Of a stretch of DNA of 35,565 nt, positions 27,645 to 35,565 are shown one piece after another. Each line of letters begins with the position of its first letter. Position 1 is the stretch's first letter. The translations under genes were made by a program, and so were the position numbers. This DNA comes from Rhodospirillaceae bacterium (GTDB taxonomy: Bacteria; Pseudomonadota; Alphaproteobacteria; Rhodospirillales; Casp-alpha2). The stretch spans positions 1 through 35,565 of the forward strand of contig NZRL01000037.1 in the NCBI GenBank assembly GCA_002696205.1. Direction: 5' to 3'. The notes beneath the pieces were generated by a model that saw only the letters and a program-made list of their open reading frames with translations, made no database searches and was not told the origin of the DNA.

Positions 27645-28688
27645 TTATTCGGCGGCCACGGCCTGACCGAAGATACGTTCGTAGCGTTCCGTATACTTGT
27701 CCCAGACTTCCGGGTTCTTCAGGCGCGGGGGTTTCTCGCCGCGCAGGATGACCATCCACTGTTCGGCCGCCGCCTTCGACATGTTGTAATTGCATTCGTG
27801 GGTGACGCCCGCGTTATGCGGCGATAGCAACACGTTGTCGAATTCGACGAAACGGTTGGTCGCGTTGCCGGTGGGTTCGATGTCGAACACGTCCAGCCCG
27901 GCCCCCCGAATGCGATCTTCCTTCAGCGCCGCGATCAAGGCGTCCTCGTCAGCGATGCCGCCCCGCGCCGTGGTGATGAAATAGGACGTGGGTTTCATCA
28001 GCGAAAACGCTTTCTCGCCGACCATGCCGCGCGTCTCGTCCGTCAGCGGGCAGTTGACGGAAACGATATCGGCTTCGCGGAACAGGGTGTCGAAATCGAC
28101 CTTGTCGGCCCCGCGTTCGGCGAAATCGGCGTCGGAGATGTAAGGATCGTAGGCGATGGCCTTGGCGCCGAAGACCTTGACGTAACCGGCGACCAGACGC
28201 CCGATGTTCCCCAAGCCGATGATCCCCACCGTCTTGCCGGTCAACTCCGATCCGATGTAGTTCAGGCGGCTGATCTTGGCGTTGGCACGGATCGCCTTGT
28301 CCGTCTGGGCGATCTGTTTCGACAGGGTCAGAGCCAGGCCCAGGACGTGCTGCGCGACGGACACGGAATTGGCGCCGGAATTGTTGACCACCATGATGCC
28401 GAGATCGTTGCAGGCCTCGACATCCATCATGTCGTAGCCCGCCCCCGTCGCCGAAACGGCCAGCAGATTGGGGCAGCGTTCGAGAAACGACCGCGTCGGA
28501 TACCAGGCTTCCGGCGTTTCGTTGGTCGGTAGGAACTGCGCACCGTGAACCTGAGCCAATTGGGCCCAGTTTTCGTCGGCATCGGCGTCGAAGGCAATGC
28601 GCTGCGTGGCGATGTCCGGCGCGTCGGCCAGGATGTCGAGGGCGACGGGATCCATGAAATTCTGGAAATAGGCGAGCGTGCGGGTCAT
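27645..28688 (-). CDS. D-isomer-specific 2-hydroxyacid dehydrogenase
   Basis: This NAD-dependent enzyme interconverts a 2-keto acid and its D-2-hydroxy acid. The 347-residue product has the NAD-binding motif GIIGLGNIG at about 155-163 and the catalytic triad R242 (TTARGGIADEDAL), E271 (DVFDIEPTG) and H291 (LLSPHNAGVTHE), all present. The N-terminal half contains ATGAGYDMMDV and NNSGANSVSVAQHVLGLAL of the 3-phosphoglycerate dehydrogenase-like branch. No ACT domain is present, so it is not a full-length SerA of the long type. AAGGA lies about 12 bases before ATG 28688. The gene diverges from the oxoprolinase gene across 100 bases. Substrate unknown. Confidence 0.9.
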   Translation of the reverse strand: MTRTLAYFQNFMDPVALDILADAPDIATQRIAFDADADENWAQLAQVHGAQFLPTNETPEAWYPTRSFLERCPNLLAVSATGAGYDMMDVEACNDLGIMVVNNSGANSVSVAQHVLGLALTLSKQIAQTDKAIRANAKISRLNYIGSELTGKTVGIIGLGNIGRLVAGYVKVFGAKAIAYDPYISDADFAERGADKVDFDTLFREADIVSVNCPLTDETRGMVGEKAFSLMKPTSYFITTARGGIADEDALIAALKEDRIRGAGLDVFDIEPTGNATNRFVEFDNVLLSPHNAGVTHECNYNMSKAAAEQWMVILRGEKPPRLKNPEVWDKYTERYERIFGQAVAAE

Positions 28689-28788
28689 CGGTGTGACGGT
28701 CCTTGGTTGTTTTCTCCCAGGCGCCGTTTTAAACCAGACGACCGCGTGAGAAAACGTTGATGCGTTTCATTTTATCGGGCCCGACCGA

Positions 28789-31700
28789 ATGACACCTCCC
28801 GAACAGCAGAAAACCGCCGCCGGCTGGCACGTCTGGATCGACCGAGGCGGCACCTTCACGGACCTCGTGGGGCGCGCGCCGGACGGACAACTGACGACGC
28901 ACAAGCTGCTGTCGGAAAATTCGGAACAATATGAGGACGCGGCCCTGCAGGGCATCCGTGACATCATCGGCGTCGCCCCGGGTGCCGCGATCCCGGAAGG
29001 CGCGGTCGAGGTCGTCAAGATGGGAACGACCGTCGCGACCAACGCGCTCTTGGAACGCAAGGGCGACCGCACGGTCCTGGTCATCACCGAAGGTTTCGGC
29101 GATGCGCTGCGCATCGGATATCAGGCGCGGCCGGATATCTTCGCGCGGCACATCGTTCTGCCGGAAATGCTCTATGAACGGGTGATCGAAACGGGCGAGC
29201 GCCTGAACGCCCAGGGTGAGGAATTGACGCCGCTGGACGAGGACCGCCTGCGCGCCGGCCTGCAAGACGCCTTCGATGCGGGCATCCGTGCCGCCGCTGT
29301 GGTCTTCATGCACGGCTACCGCTATCCGGCGCACGAACGGCAGGCCGCCGAGATCGCCCGCGACATCGGCTTCACCCAGGTCTCGACCAGCCACGAAGTC
29401 AGCCCCTTGATGAAACTGGTCAGCCGGGGGGACACCACCGTCGTCGACGCCTACCTGTCCCCGATCCTGCGCCGCTACGTCGACCGGGTGGCGGCGGACC
29501 TGGGCGAGACCCGCCTGCAATTCATGCAATCGAACGGCGGGCTGACCGACGCGCGGCTGTTCCAGGGCAAGGACTCCATTCTGTCCGGCCCGGCGGGCGG
29601 CGTTGTCGGCATGGTCGAGACGGCCCGCATGGCGGGCTTCGACAAGATCATCGGTTTCGACATGGGCGGCACCTCGACCGACGTGTCCCATTACGACGGC
29701 GAGTACGAGCGCACCTTCGAAACCCAGGTCGCGGGCGTTCGCATGCGCGCCCCCATGATGAACATCCACACCGTCGCGGCGGGCGGTGGATCGATCCTGC
29801 ATTTCGACGGTGCGCGGTACCGCGTCGGCCCGGACAGCGCGGGCGCCGATCCCGGCCCGGCCTGTTACCGCCGTGGCGGGCCGCTGACGGTGACCGACTG
29901 CAACGTCATGCTGGGCAAGGTGCAGCCGAAGTACTTCCCCAATCTGTTCGGGCCCAGGGCGGACCAGCCGCTGGACGCCATAGCCGTGCGCCGGGGCTTC
30001 GAAGACATGGCCCGCACCATCCACGAACAGACCGGCGACGACCGCACGCCCGAAGAAGTCGCCGAGGGCTTCCTGCAGATCGCCGTCGAAAACATGGCCA
30101 ATGCGATCAAGAAGATCTCGGTCCAGCGCGGGCACGACGTGACCGGCTATGTGCTGAACTGTTTCGGCGGGGCGGCGGGGCAGCATGCCTGCCTGGTCGC
30201 CGATGCGCTGGGTATGAACACGGCCTTCCTGCATCCCTTCGCGGGCGTGTTGTCGGCCTACGGCATGGGCCTGGCCGACGTGCGGGCGATCCGCGAAAAG
30301 GCGGTCGAGGCGCCGCTGGCCGCCGGGCTGACCGCCCCCCTGATGGAAATGATCGAAGACCTGGAAAAGGACGCCCGGGCCGAGATCGAGGCCCAGGGGA
30401 TCCCATCAGATTTGATCGAGGTCCAGCGCCGCGCGCATCTTCGCTACAAGGGCACGGACACGGCCCTGATCGTCGCCTTCGGCGACCGCGGCAAAATGAC
30501 CGAGGAATTCGAAGCCCTGCACCGCCAGCGCTATGGCTTCACCGCGCCCGGCCGGGGCCATGTGATCGAGGCGATCTCGGTCGAGGTCGTCGGCCGCGCG
30601 GGCCTGGCCGAGGACCCGGATATCGAAGACATCCCCGGCGTCGCGGCCCTGCGCCCCATGGATACGGTTCGCATGGTTTCGGGCGGCGAGCCTTATGAGA
30701 CGCCCGTCTACAAGACCGAAGCCCTGTTGCCCGGCGACCGTCTGGTCGGTCCGGCGATCCTGGTCGAGAACACCTCCACCATCATCGTCGAAGCCGGATG
30801 GGCCGCCGAGATGACCCGCAAGGGGCACCTGATCCTGACCCGCGCCGAGGCGCGGCCGGAAACCCACGCGATCGGCACGCAGGCCGACCCGGTGATGCTG
30901 GAAATCTTCAACAACCTGTTCATGTCGATCGCCGAACAGATGGGCACGACCCTGGCCAACACCAGCTATTCCGTGAACATCAAGGAACGCCTGGATTTCT
31001 CCTGCGCCGTGTTCGACCGGCATGGTGAGCTGATCGCGAACGCGCCGCATATCCCGGTGCATCTGGGCTCCATGGGCGAAAGCATCCGCGCCGTCATGGA
31101 TGGCAACAAAGGCAAGATGCAGCCGGGCAACGTCTATGCCCTGAACGCGCCCTATAACGGCGGCACGCACCTGCCGGACGTCACGGTGATCACGCCGGTG
31201 TTCGACGCGGCGGGGAAGGATATTCTGTTCTACGTCGGATCGCGCGGCCATCACGCGGACATCGGCGGTATCACCCCCGGCTCCATGCCGCCCAATTCGA
31301 CGACGGTCGAGGAAGAAGGCGTGCTGATCGACAACTTCCTGCTGGTCGAACGCGGTGACATTCGGGAAGAGGCGCTCCGCGAACTGCTCTGTGGCGATCC
31401 CTACCCCGTGCGCAATTTCGACCAGAACCTGGCCGACCTGGGGGCACAGATCGCGGCCAACGAAAAGGGCGCCCAGGAACTGCGCAAGATGGTCGACCAC
31501 TTCGGCCTGGACACCGTCTGGGCCTATATGGACCACGTCCAGGACAACGCCGAGGAAAGCCTGCGCCGGGTGCTGGATGTGCTGACCGACGGCCAGTTCC
31601 GAAGCGAGATGGACAACGGCGCCGTAATCGACGTGAAGATCACGGTGGACCGGAAAAAGCGCGAGGCGACCCTGGATTTCTCCGGCTCCTCGGCGCAGTT

Positions 31701-32412
31701 GGGCAGCAACTTCAACGCGCCTTCCGCCGTCTGCCATGCCGCCGTGCTCTACGTCTTCCGCACGCTGATCGACGACGACATTCCGTTGAACGCGGGCTGC
31801 CTGAAGCCGTTGAAACTGATTATCCCCGAAGGCTCCATGCTGTCGCCGACCTACCCGGCCGCCGTGGTTGCCGGCAACGTGGAAACCAGCATGGCCATCA
31901 CTGACGCGCTCTACGGTGCGCTCGGCGTTCTCGCCTCCAGCCAGGGCACCTGCAACAACTTCACCTTCGGCAACGACCGCCATCAGTATTACGAAACGAT
32001 CTGCGGCGGCTCCGGCGCCGGGCCCGATTTCGACGGCACGGACGCCGTCCATTGCCATATGACGAATACCCGCCTGACCGACCCTGAAGTCCTGGAATGG
32101 CGTTTTCCGGTGATGCTCGACCGCTTCGAAATCCGCCGCGGTTCCGGCGGGCCGGGGGCTCATCACGGCGGCGACGGCGTGATCCGCCGGGTCAGGTTCC
32201 TGGAGGACATGACGGCGGCGATCCTGTCCAGCCACCGACGCAACCCGCCGCAAGGCATCGACGGCGGCGGCGACGGCAAACCGGGCCGCAACGCCGTCGA
32301 ATACGCCGACGGCCGGGTGGAGGAACTGACCGGCACGGACCGCCGCGATCTCACCCCCGGCGACATCTTCATCATCGAGACACCCGGCGGCGGCGGCTTC
32401 GGCGGGGCCTGA
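28789..32412 (+). CDS. 5-oxoprolinase, ATP-hydrolysing (fused HyuA-HyuB)
   Basis: This enzyme opens 5-oxoproline (pyroglutamate) to L-glutamate using ATP. The 1207-residue product carries both halves in one chain, as in eukaryotic OPLAH (about 1288 residues). The HyuA-like part (about 1-690) has [41 protein letters not shown] and the ATPase stretch [18 protein letters not shown]. The HyuB-like part (about 700-1200) has [55 protein letters not shown] and a glycine-rich end GGGGFGG. The N-terminal sequence closely follows the oxoprolinase pattern, better than hydantoinase or acetone carboxylase. No Shine-Dalgarno is visible before ATG 28789. Confidence 0.92.
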   Translation: MTPPEQQKTAAGWHVWIDRGGTFTDLVGRAPDGQLTTHKLLSENSEQYEDAALQGIRDIIGVAPGAAIPEGAVEVVKMGTTVATNALLERKGDRTVLVITEGFGDALRIGYQARPDIFARHIVLPEMLYERVIETGERLNAQGEELTPLDEDRLRAGLQDAFDAGIRAAAVVFMHGYRYPAHERQAAEIARDIGFTQVSTSHEVSPLMKLVSRGDTTVVDAYLSPILRRYVDRVAADLGETRLQFMQSNGGLTDARLFQGKDSILSGPAGGVVGMVETARMAGFDKIIGFDMGGTSTDVSHYDGEYERTFETQVAGVRMRAPMMNIHTVAAGGGSILHFDGARYRVGPDSAGADPGPACYRRGGPLTVTDCNVMLGKVQPKYFPNLFGPRADQPLDAIAVRRGFEDMARTIHEQTGDDRTPEEVAEGFLQIAVENMANAIKKISVQRGHDVTGYVLNCFGGAAGQHACLVADALGMNTAFLHPFAGVLSAYGMGLADVRAIREKAVEAPLAAGLTAPLMEMIEDLEKDARAEIEAQGIPSDLIEVQRRAHLRYKGTDTALIVAFGDRGKMTEEFEALHRQRYGFTAPGRGHVIEAISVEVVGRAGLAEDPDIEDIPGVAALRPMDTVRMVSGGEPYETPVYKTEALLPGDRLVGPAILVENTSTIIVEAGWAAEMTRKGHLILTRAEARPETHAIGTQADPVMLEIFNNLFMSIAEQMGTTLANTSYSVNIKERLDFSCAVFDRHGELIANAPHIPVHLGSMGESIRAVMDGNKGKMQPGNVYALNAPYNGGTHLPDVTVITPVFDAAGKDILFYVGSRGHHADIGGITPGSMPPNSTTVEEEGVLIDNFLLVERGDIREEALRELLCGDPYPVRNFDQNLADLGAQIAANEKGAQELRKMVDHFGLDTVWAYMDHVQDNAEESLRRVLDVLTDGQFRSEMDNGAVIDVKITVDRKKREATLDFSGSSAQLGSNFNAPSAVCHAAVLYVFRTLIDDDIPLNAGCLKPLKLIIPEGSMLSPTYPAAVVAGNVETSMAITDALYGALGVLASSQGTCNNFTFGNDRHQYYETICGGSGAGPDFDGTDAVHCHMTNTRLTDPEVLEWRFPVMLDRFEIRRGSGGPGAHHGGDGVIRRVRFLEDMTAAILSSHRRNPPQGIDGGGDGKPGRNAVEYADGRVEELTGTDRRDLTPGDIFIIETPGGGGFGGA

Positions 32413-32455
32413 CCTGAGAGCCCTCGGCCGTCGCGGCCCATACTCGGCCGAACAC

Positions 32456-32474
32456 GGCGTCAACGCCCTTTTTT
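32456..32474 (+). terminator. Candidate terminator after the oxoprolinase gene
   Basis: GGCG-TCAA-CGCC (32456-32467) forms a short 4-bp hairpin with a tetraloop and is followed by C then six T (32469-32474). It begins 44 bases after the stop. The stem is short, and the T run overlaps the -35 of the next promoter. Confidence 0.35.
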
Positions 32475-32501
32475 GGAATTGAGAATCATTCTCAATATTA
32501 G
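32473..32501 (+). promoter_or_regulatory. Fur-regulated promoter of the ECF sigma gene
   Basis: The 19-base palindrome ATTGAGAATCATTCTCAAT (32478-32496) matches the Fur 7-1-7 pattern TGATAATnATTATCA at 12 of 14 arm positions. It lies in a promoter-like unit: TTGGAA at 32473-32478 and TATTAG at 32496-32501, separated by exactly 17 bases that are the core of the palindrome. Fe-Fur bound here would block polymerase. The start would be near 32508, about 70 bases before the sigma gene. Confidence 0.75.
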
Positions 32502-32577
32502 TATGGTGACCGGCAATTGACCGTCCCGCGTCTGCGGGGCGACGGAGGCCGCCGGAAACGGCGGAACAAGGAAGGTC

Positions 32578-33096
32578 ATGCACGAGTCGCTGCTGCTGCG
32601 CGCCTATCACGAATATGAATGGGAACTGCTGCGCTTTCTCGGGCGGCGGCTGGGCTCCCGTTCGCTGGCCGCGGACATTGCCCATGATCTTTATGTAAAG
32701 CTGCTGCGGACCGAGGGCGAGCCACCGGTGCGTGACCGACGCGCCTATCTATTCACGATGGCCGCCAATCTGGCGACCGACCATATGCGCGTCGAGAAAC
32801 GGCGCGGTGAAATCCTGGCCGAGACCGACGGTGCCGCCTGGCGCCAGTCCGAAGATCTGACCCCGGAACGCCATGCCGTCGCCAGAGCCGAATTGGCCGA
32901 GATGGACGCCGTCCTGGCGGCCCTTCCCGCGCGCTGCCGCCGCGTCTTCTTCCTGGCCCGCTTCGACGGGCTGTCACAGCCGCAGATCGCCGCCGAACTG
33001 GGGATCGGCATCACCACCGTCTACAAGGACCTGAAGGCCGCCCTTGCCGCCTTGACCGAGGCCCGCCGCCGGTTTCAGGGTGGCCCGAACGATTGA
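32578..33096 (+). CDS. FecI-type ECF sigma factor
   Basis: This is an iron-starvation ECF sigma factor expected to drive the downstream receptor gene. The 172-residue product has a sigma region 2 at about 8-75 (YEWELLRFLGRRLGS, AADIAHDLYVKLLR, AYLFTMAANLATDHMR) and a region 4 helix-turn-helix at about 115-165 (LAALPARCRRVFFLARFDGLSQPQIAAELGIGITTVYKDLKAAL). This is the FecI pattern. AAGGAAGG precedes ATG 32578. A Fur-box promoter lies upstream and a FecR-type gene follows after 102 bases, so the context confirms the class. Which siderophore it answers to cannot be read from it. Confidence 0.93.
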   Translation: MHESLLLRAYHEYEWELLRFLGRRLGSRSLAADIAHDLYVKLLRTEGEPPVRDRRAYLFTMAANLATDHMRVEKRRGEILAETDGAAWRQSEDLTPERHAVARAELAEMDAVLAALPARCRRVFFLARFDGLSQPQIAAELGIGITTVYKDLKAALAALTEARRRFQGGPND

Positions 33097-33198
33097 CCCA
33101 TGTCATCGGCACCGGTCCGTGCCCGCTCGCTCGTCTTATAGGTATGAACGGGTTCCCGAACGGAATCCGTCGCCGATGAAGGCACCGACAGGCCAACG

Positions 33199-34200
33199 AT
33201 GACAGACCCCCGCCCCCCCATGGATTCCACGATGCCCACTGGCGGCGACGCCCACCCCGACGCCATCGACGATGCCGCTCAGGACTGGTTCCTGCGTCTG
33301 CGCGAACCGGGCGCGACGGAAGCCGACAGACGCGCCTTCGATACTTGGTACGCCGCCGATCCGCGCCATGCCCATGTTTATGACGAGATCGTCGCTCTAT
33401 GGCGGGATATCGCCCCCCTAGACCCTGCCCTTGCAGACGGGCGCCGGACGCCGGCCAACGACAACCGGGCGCGGCGGTTTGTGCTCGGCGGCCTGATCGC
33501 GGCCTGCCTTGCCCTGTTCGCGGTGGGCGCGGCCTGGGACCTGCCGATCCGCCTGCAGGCGGACAACCTGACCGCCGTCGGCGAACAGCGCGAGGTCACG
33601 TTGCCCGACGGCTCCGTCGCCTTTCTGAATACGGATACCGCCATCGCCGTTGATTTTTCCGGCCCGGGCCGCCGGGTTACCTTGCTCAAAGGCGAGGCCC
33701 TGTTCAAGGTCGCAAAGAACACCGCTCGGCCGTTCGACGTGGAAGCCGTGGACGGACGCGCCCGGGCCGTCGGCACCGCCTATGCAGTTCGCGACCTGGG
33801 CGACCGTGCCCAAGTCACCGTGACTGAAGGTACGGTTCGTGTGACCTCGCCCATCGGTGAGGACCTGGAGAGTGCGGTAACCCTGACCGCCGGCGACCGG
33901 GTCACCTATCGGCGGGGCGGCGCGCCGGAGACCATCGAACGTTCGCCGACGGGCGAGACCTCGGCCTTGGCCTGGCAGCGCGGCATGATCGTATTGGACG
34001 GCACACGCCTGGACGACGCCTTGGCTGAGATCGGCCGGTACCGGCCGGGCAAGATTTTGCTGCTGGCCGACCCGGCAAAGGTGCAGCCGGTCACGGCGCG
34101 GCTCGCCATATCGGCGCTCGACGGCGGCATCCGCGCCTTGGCCGCCACTCACGGCCTGACGGTTACGCAGGTGACCGATTTCCTGATGATCGTTCGCTAA
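33199..34200 (+). CDS. FecR-type transmembrane sigma regulator
   Basis: FecR proteins span the inner membrane, hold or activate the ECF sigma factor and read the receptor's signalling domain. The 333-residue product has an N-terminal cytoplasmic DUF4880-like segment (AAQDWFLRLREPGATEADRRAFDTWYAADPRHAHVYDEI). A single membrane helix follows at about 93-113 (FVLGGLIAACLALFAVGAAW). Next comes a periplasmic FecR domain with QREVTLPDGSVAFLNTDTAI and GEALFKVAKNTARPFDVEA, and a C-terminal STN-like or DUF4974-like domain (LDDALAEIGRYRPGKILL). The Shine-Dalgarno before ATG 33199 is weak. The 102-base gap before it holds TTATAGG and an inverted CGGG-TT-CCCG, with no clear promoter. Confidence 0.92.
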   Translation: MTDPRPPMDSTMPTGGDAHPDAIDDAAQDWFLRLREPGATEADRRAFDTWYAADPRHAHVYDEIVALWRDIAPLDPALADGRRTPANDNRARRFVLGGLIAACLALFAVGAAWDLPIRLQADNLTAVGEQREVTLPDGSVAFLNTDTAIAVDFSGPGRRVTLLKGEALFKVAKNTARPFDVEAVDGRARAVGTAYAVRDLGDRAQVTVTEGTVRVTSPIGEDLESAVTLTAGDRVTYRRGGAPETIERSPTGETSALAWQRGMIVLDGTRLDDALAEIGRYRPGKILLLADPAKVQPVTARLAISALDGGIRALAATHGLTVTQVTDFLMIVR

Positions 34201-34302
34201 CCCCGGGCGGCAGCCATGCCGCGCGCGAAAGCGGCGAAGAAAAACCACCGGACCGGCACCGGGTTCCGCATCGTCACTCGTCAACCCAATGAAGAAACAA
34301 CG

Positions 34303-34325
34303 CAAGTGCGACTTATTCGCATTTG
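34303..34325 (+). promoter_or_regulatory. Fur-like operator before the TonB-dependent receptor
   Basis: Arms CAAGTGCGA (34303-34311) and TCGCATTTG (34317-34325) are inverted repeats with 8 of 9 matches around CTTAT. The core (34307-34321) reads as a 7-1-7 unit TGCGACT-T-ATTCGCA with one mismatch, the same layout as the Fur box before the sigma gene. It ends 34 bases before ATG 34360. An ECF-type promoter motif for the receptor could not be identified. Confidence 0.5.
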
Positions 34326-34359
34326 TTAATTTGCTCTAATAAATTGTCTTTTGGGGAAT

Positions 34360-35565
34360 ATGACGATGACAATACGGACGAAATTCTTAGGCGTGACGAC
34401 CGCGCAGGCATTCGCGGCGATGCTTGCCGCAAGCACGGCAATGACCACAGTCCCCGCTCTGGCGGCGGGGGAACAGACCCCGCACGCAGCCCCGGCGACG
34501 GACCTGGCGCAGGAAACCGCGGTCAAGGATTTCTCCATCCCGGCGCAGTCCCTGGCCAGCGCACTGGAACGCTATTCCGACGTTACCGGCGTCTCCTTCG
34601 CCTACAAGACCGGCGATTTTTCCGGCATCCAGTCACCCGGAGTGACCGGTTCCTTGACCCCGGCGGCGGCGCTGTCGCGGCTGCTGTCCGGTACGGGCAT
34701 CGCCTTCGAGTTCACGGGTGATCGCACGGTCGCCCTGTCCAAGCCGACGGCGGACGGCCAACGCATCGTGCTTGGCACCGTATCGGTCGAAGGTCAGGGA
34801 GAAAGCGCCTATGGCCCGGTCGACGGCTTCGTCGCGACGCGCAGTGCCTCGGCGACCAAGACGGACACGCCGATCATCGAAGTCCCCCGCTCGATCTCGG
34901 TCGTGACCGCCCACCAGGTCGAGGCCCAGAAGGTCAACAACATCCGGGAATCGCTGCGCTACACCCCTGGCCTAGTGCCCGAAACACTGGGCGTCGATAA
35001 CCGATCGACAGAAATCATCTATCGTGGATTCGGCTCCGACAAAGCCCTGTACCGAGACGGCATGAACATTCAAAGCCAGGGCTTCACCGCGTTAGAGCCG
35101 GACACCTATGGCCTGGAGCGCATCGAAGTTCTACGCGGCCCGGCATCCACCTTGTTCGGGCAAAACGCACCGGGAGGCTTGGTCAACGCCGTGACCAAGC
35201 GGCCGACGGACACTTTCTTTTCCGAAGCCCAGTTGCTGGGCGGCAGCTACGATCAGATCGAAGGCCGCTTCGACGTCGGCGGGCCGGTCATGGACAACGG
35301 CAAGATCCTGGTCCGCCTGACCGGCCTGCACCGCGACGGCGATACCCAGATCGATTTCGTCGACGAAAGCCGCACCTTCATCGCGCCGGCGGCGACGATC
35401 CGGCTGACCGACCGGACGAACCTGACGCTGCTGGGCCATTTTCAGAACGACGAGTCGGGCTCTTTGCTGCAATTCCTACCGGCCTCGGGCACGGTACTGA
35501 GCAACGACAACGGCAAACTTCCGTCCAGCCGCTTTCTGGGCGAGCCGGATTTCGACAACTACAAG
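34360..35565 (+). CDS. TonB-dependent siderophore receptor with signalling domain (C-terminal part beyond window)
   Basis: This outer-membrane receptor imports a ferric siderophore and signals through FecR. The frame from ATG 34360 is open to the window edge, giving 402 residues. A signal peptide ends at about residue 35 (VPALA before AGEQ). An STN domain follows at about 56-126 (DFSIPAQSLASALERYSDVTGVSFAY, LSRLLSGTGIAFEF). A TonB-box-like TVSVEGQ lies near 140, and the plug domain at about 170-282 has VPRSISVVT, LRYTPGLV, YRGFGSDKALYRDGMNIQSQG and IEVLRGPASTLFGQNAPGGLVNAVTKRP. The plug resembles hydroxamate-type siderophore receptors (FhuE, FpvA group), but the ligand is not determinable. 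GGGGAAT precedes the ATG. An internal ATG at 34366 is possible. Confidence 0.95.
   Translation, partial: MTMTIRTKFLGVTTAQAFAAMLAASTAMTTVPALAAGEQTPHAAPATDLAQETAVKDFSIPAQSLASALERYSDVTGVSFAYKTGDFSGIQSPGVTGSLTPAAALSRLLSGTGIAFEFTGDRTVALSKPTADGQRIVLGTVSVEGQGESAYGPVDGFVATRSASATKTDTPIIEVPRSISVVTAHQVEAQKVNNIRESLRYTPGLVPETLGVDNRSTEIIYRGFGSDKALYRDGMNIQSQGFTALEPDTYGLERIEVLRGPASTLFGQNAPGGLVNAVTKRPTDTFFSEAQLLGGSYDQIEGRFDVGGPVMDNGKILVRLTGLHRDGDTQIDFVDESRTFIAPAATIRLTDRTNLTLLGHFQNDESGSLLQFLPASGTVLSNDNGKLPSSRFLGEPDFDNYK

Noticed and set aside
28740-28788. Clear promoter for the oxoprolinase gene
   Set aside because: TTGATG and a TTTTAT are present but only 8 bases apart; no acceptable spacing was found.
28729-32685. 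Long minus-strand open frames opposite the oxoprolinase gene
   Set aside because: Antisense shadows of a gene with complete catalytic motifs; no domain or ribosome site.

Overview
The window is high-GC DNA (mid-60s % GC by eye) from an alphaproteobacterium, most likely a Rhodospirillales-type organism. The evidence is the gene order of the division and cell-wall (dcw) cluster running on into lpxC, bamD and recN, an FtsZ with a roughly 300-residue linker, and a type A RNase P RNA. I cannot name genus or species from sequence alone.

Layout. (1) Positions 1-22069, all on the minus strand, hold a complete dcw cluster read from right to left: mraZ, rsmH, ftsL, ftsI, murE, murF, mraY, murD, ftsW, murG, murC, murB, ddl, ftsQ, ftsA, ftsZ, then lpxC, bamD and the first 229 codons of recN (cut by the window edge). 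Most junctions overlap by 1-8 bases or are a few bases apart, and several Shine-Dalgarno sequences lie inside the preceding gene. Intrinsic terminators follow ftsZ and lpxC, so lpxC and bamD-recN are probably separate units. (2) Positions 22070-22651 are the only long gene-free stretch. They carry the dcw control region: an array of eight TGGGN-type MraZ boxes at 10-11 bp spacing lying over a sigma70-like promoter, plus a CtrA-like site. (3) Positions 22652-26370, also minus strand, hold rnpB, an Amidase_2 peptidoglycan amidase, a DjlA-type TerB/J-domain protein, a DUF3750 protein and a BASS-type transporter. (4) Positions 26502-32412 hold a metabolic group: an FAD-dependent oxidoreductase related to L-2-hydroxyglutarate oxidase (+), a D-2-hydroxyacid dehydrogenase (-) and a 1207-residue fused 5-oxoprolinase (+). 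(5) Positions 32473-35565 hold an iron-uptake cell-surface signalling cassette: Fur-box promoter, FecI-type ECF sigma factor, FecR-type regulator and a TonB-dependent receptor with an STN signalling domain (cut by the right edge).

How it works together. The dcw genes encode nearly the whole cytoplasmic route from UDP-MurNAc to lipid II (MurB, C, D, E, F, Ddl, MraY, MurG) and the core divisome (FtsZ, A, Q, L, W, I). LpxC and BamD add the committed step of lipid A synthesis and outer-membrane protein assembly, so envelope and septum synthesis are encoded together. The iron cassette has the classical receptor to FecR to sigma signalling layout, with Fur-like operators before both the sigma gene and the receptor gene.

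No mobile element, CRISPR array, tRNA or rRNA was seen. The most notable signals are the long MraZ-box array over the dcw promoter and the Fur palindrome that exactly fills a promoter spacer.
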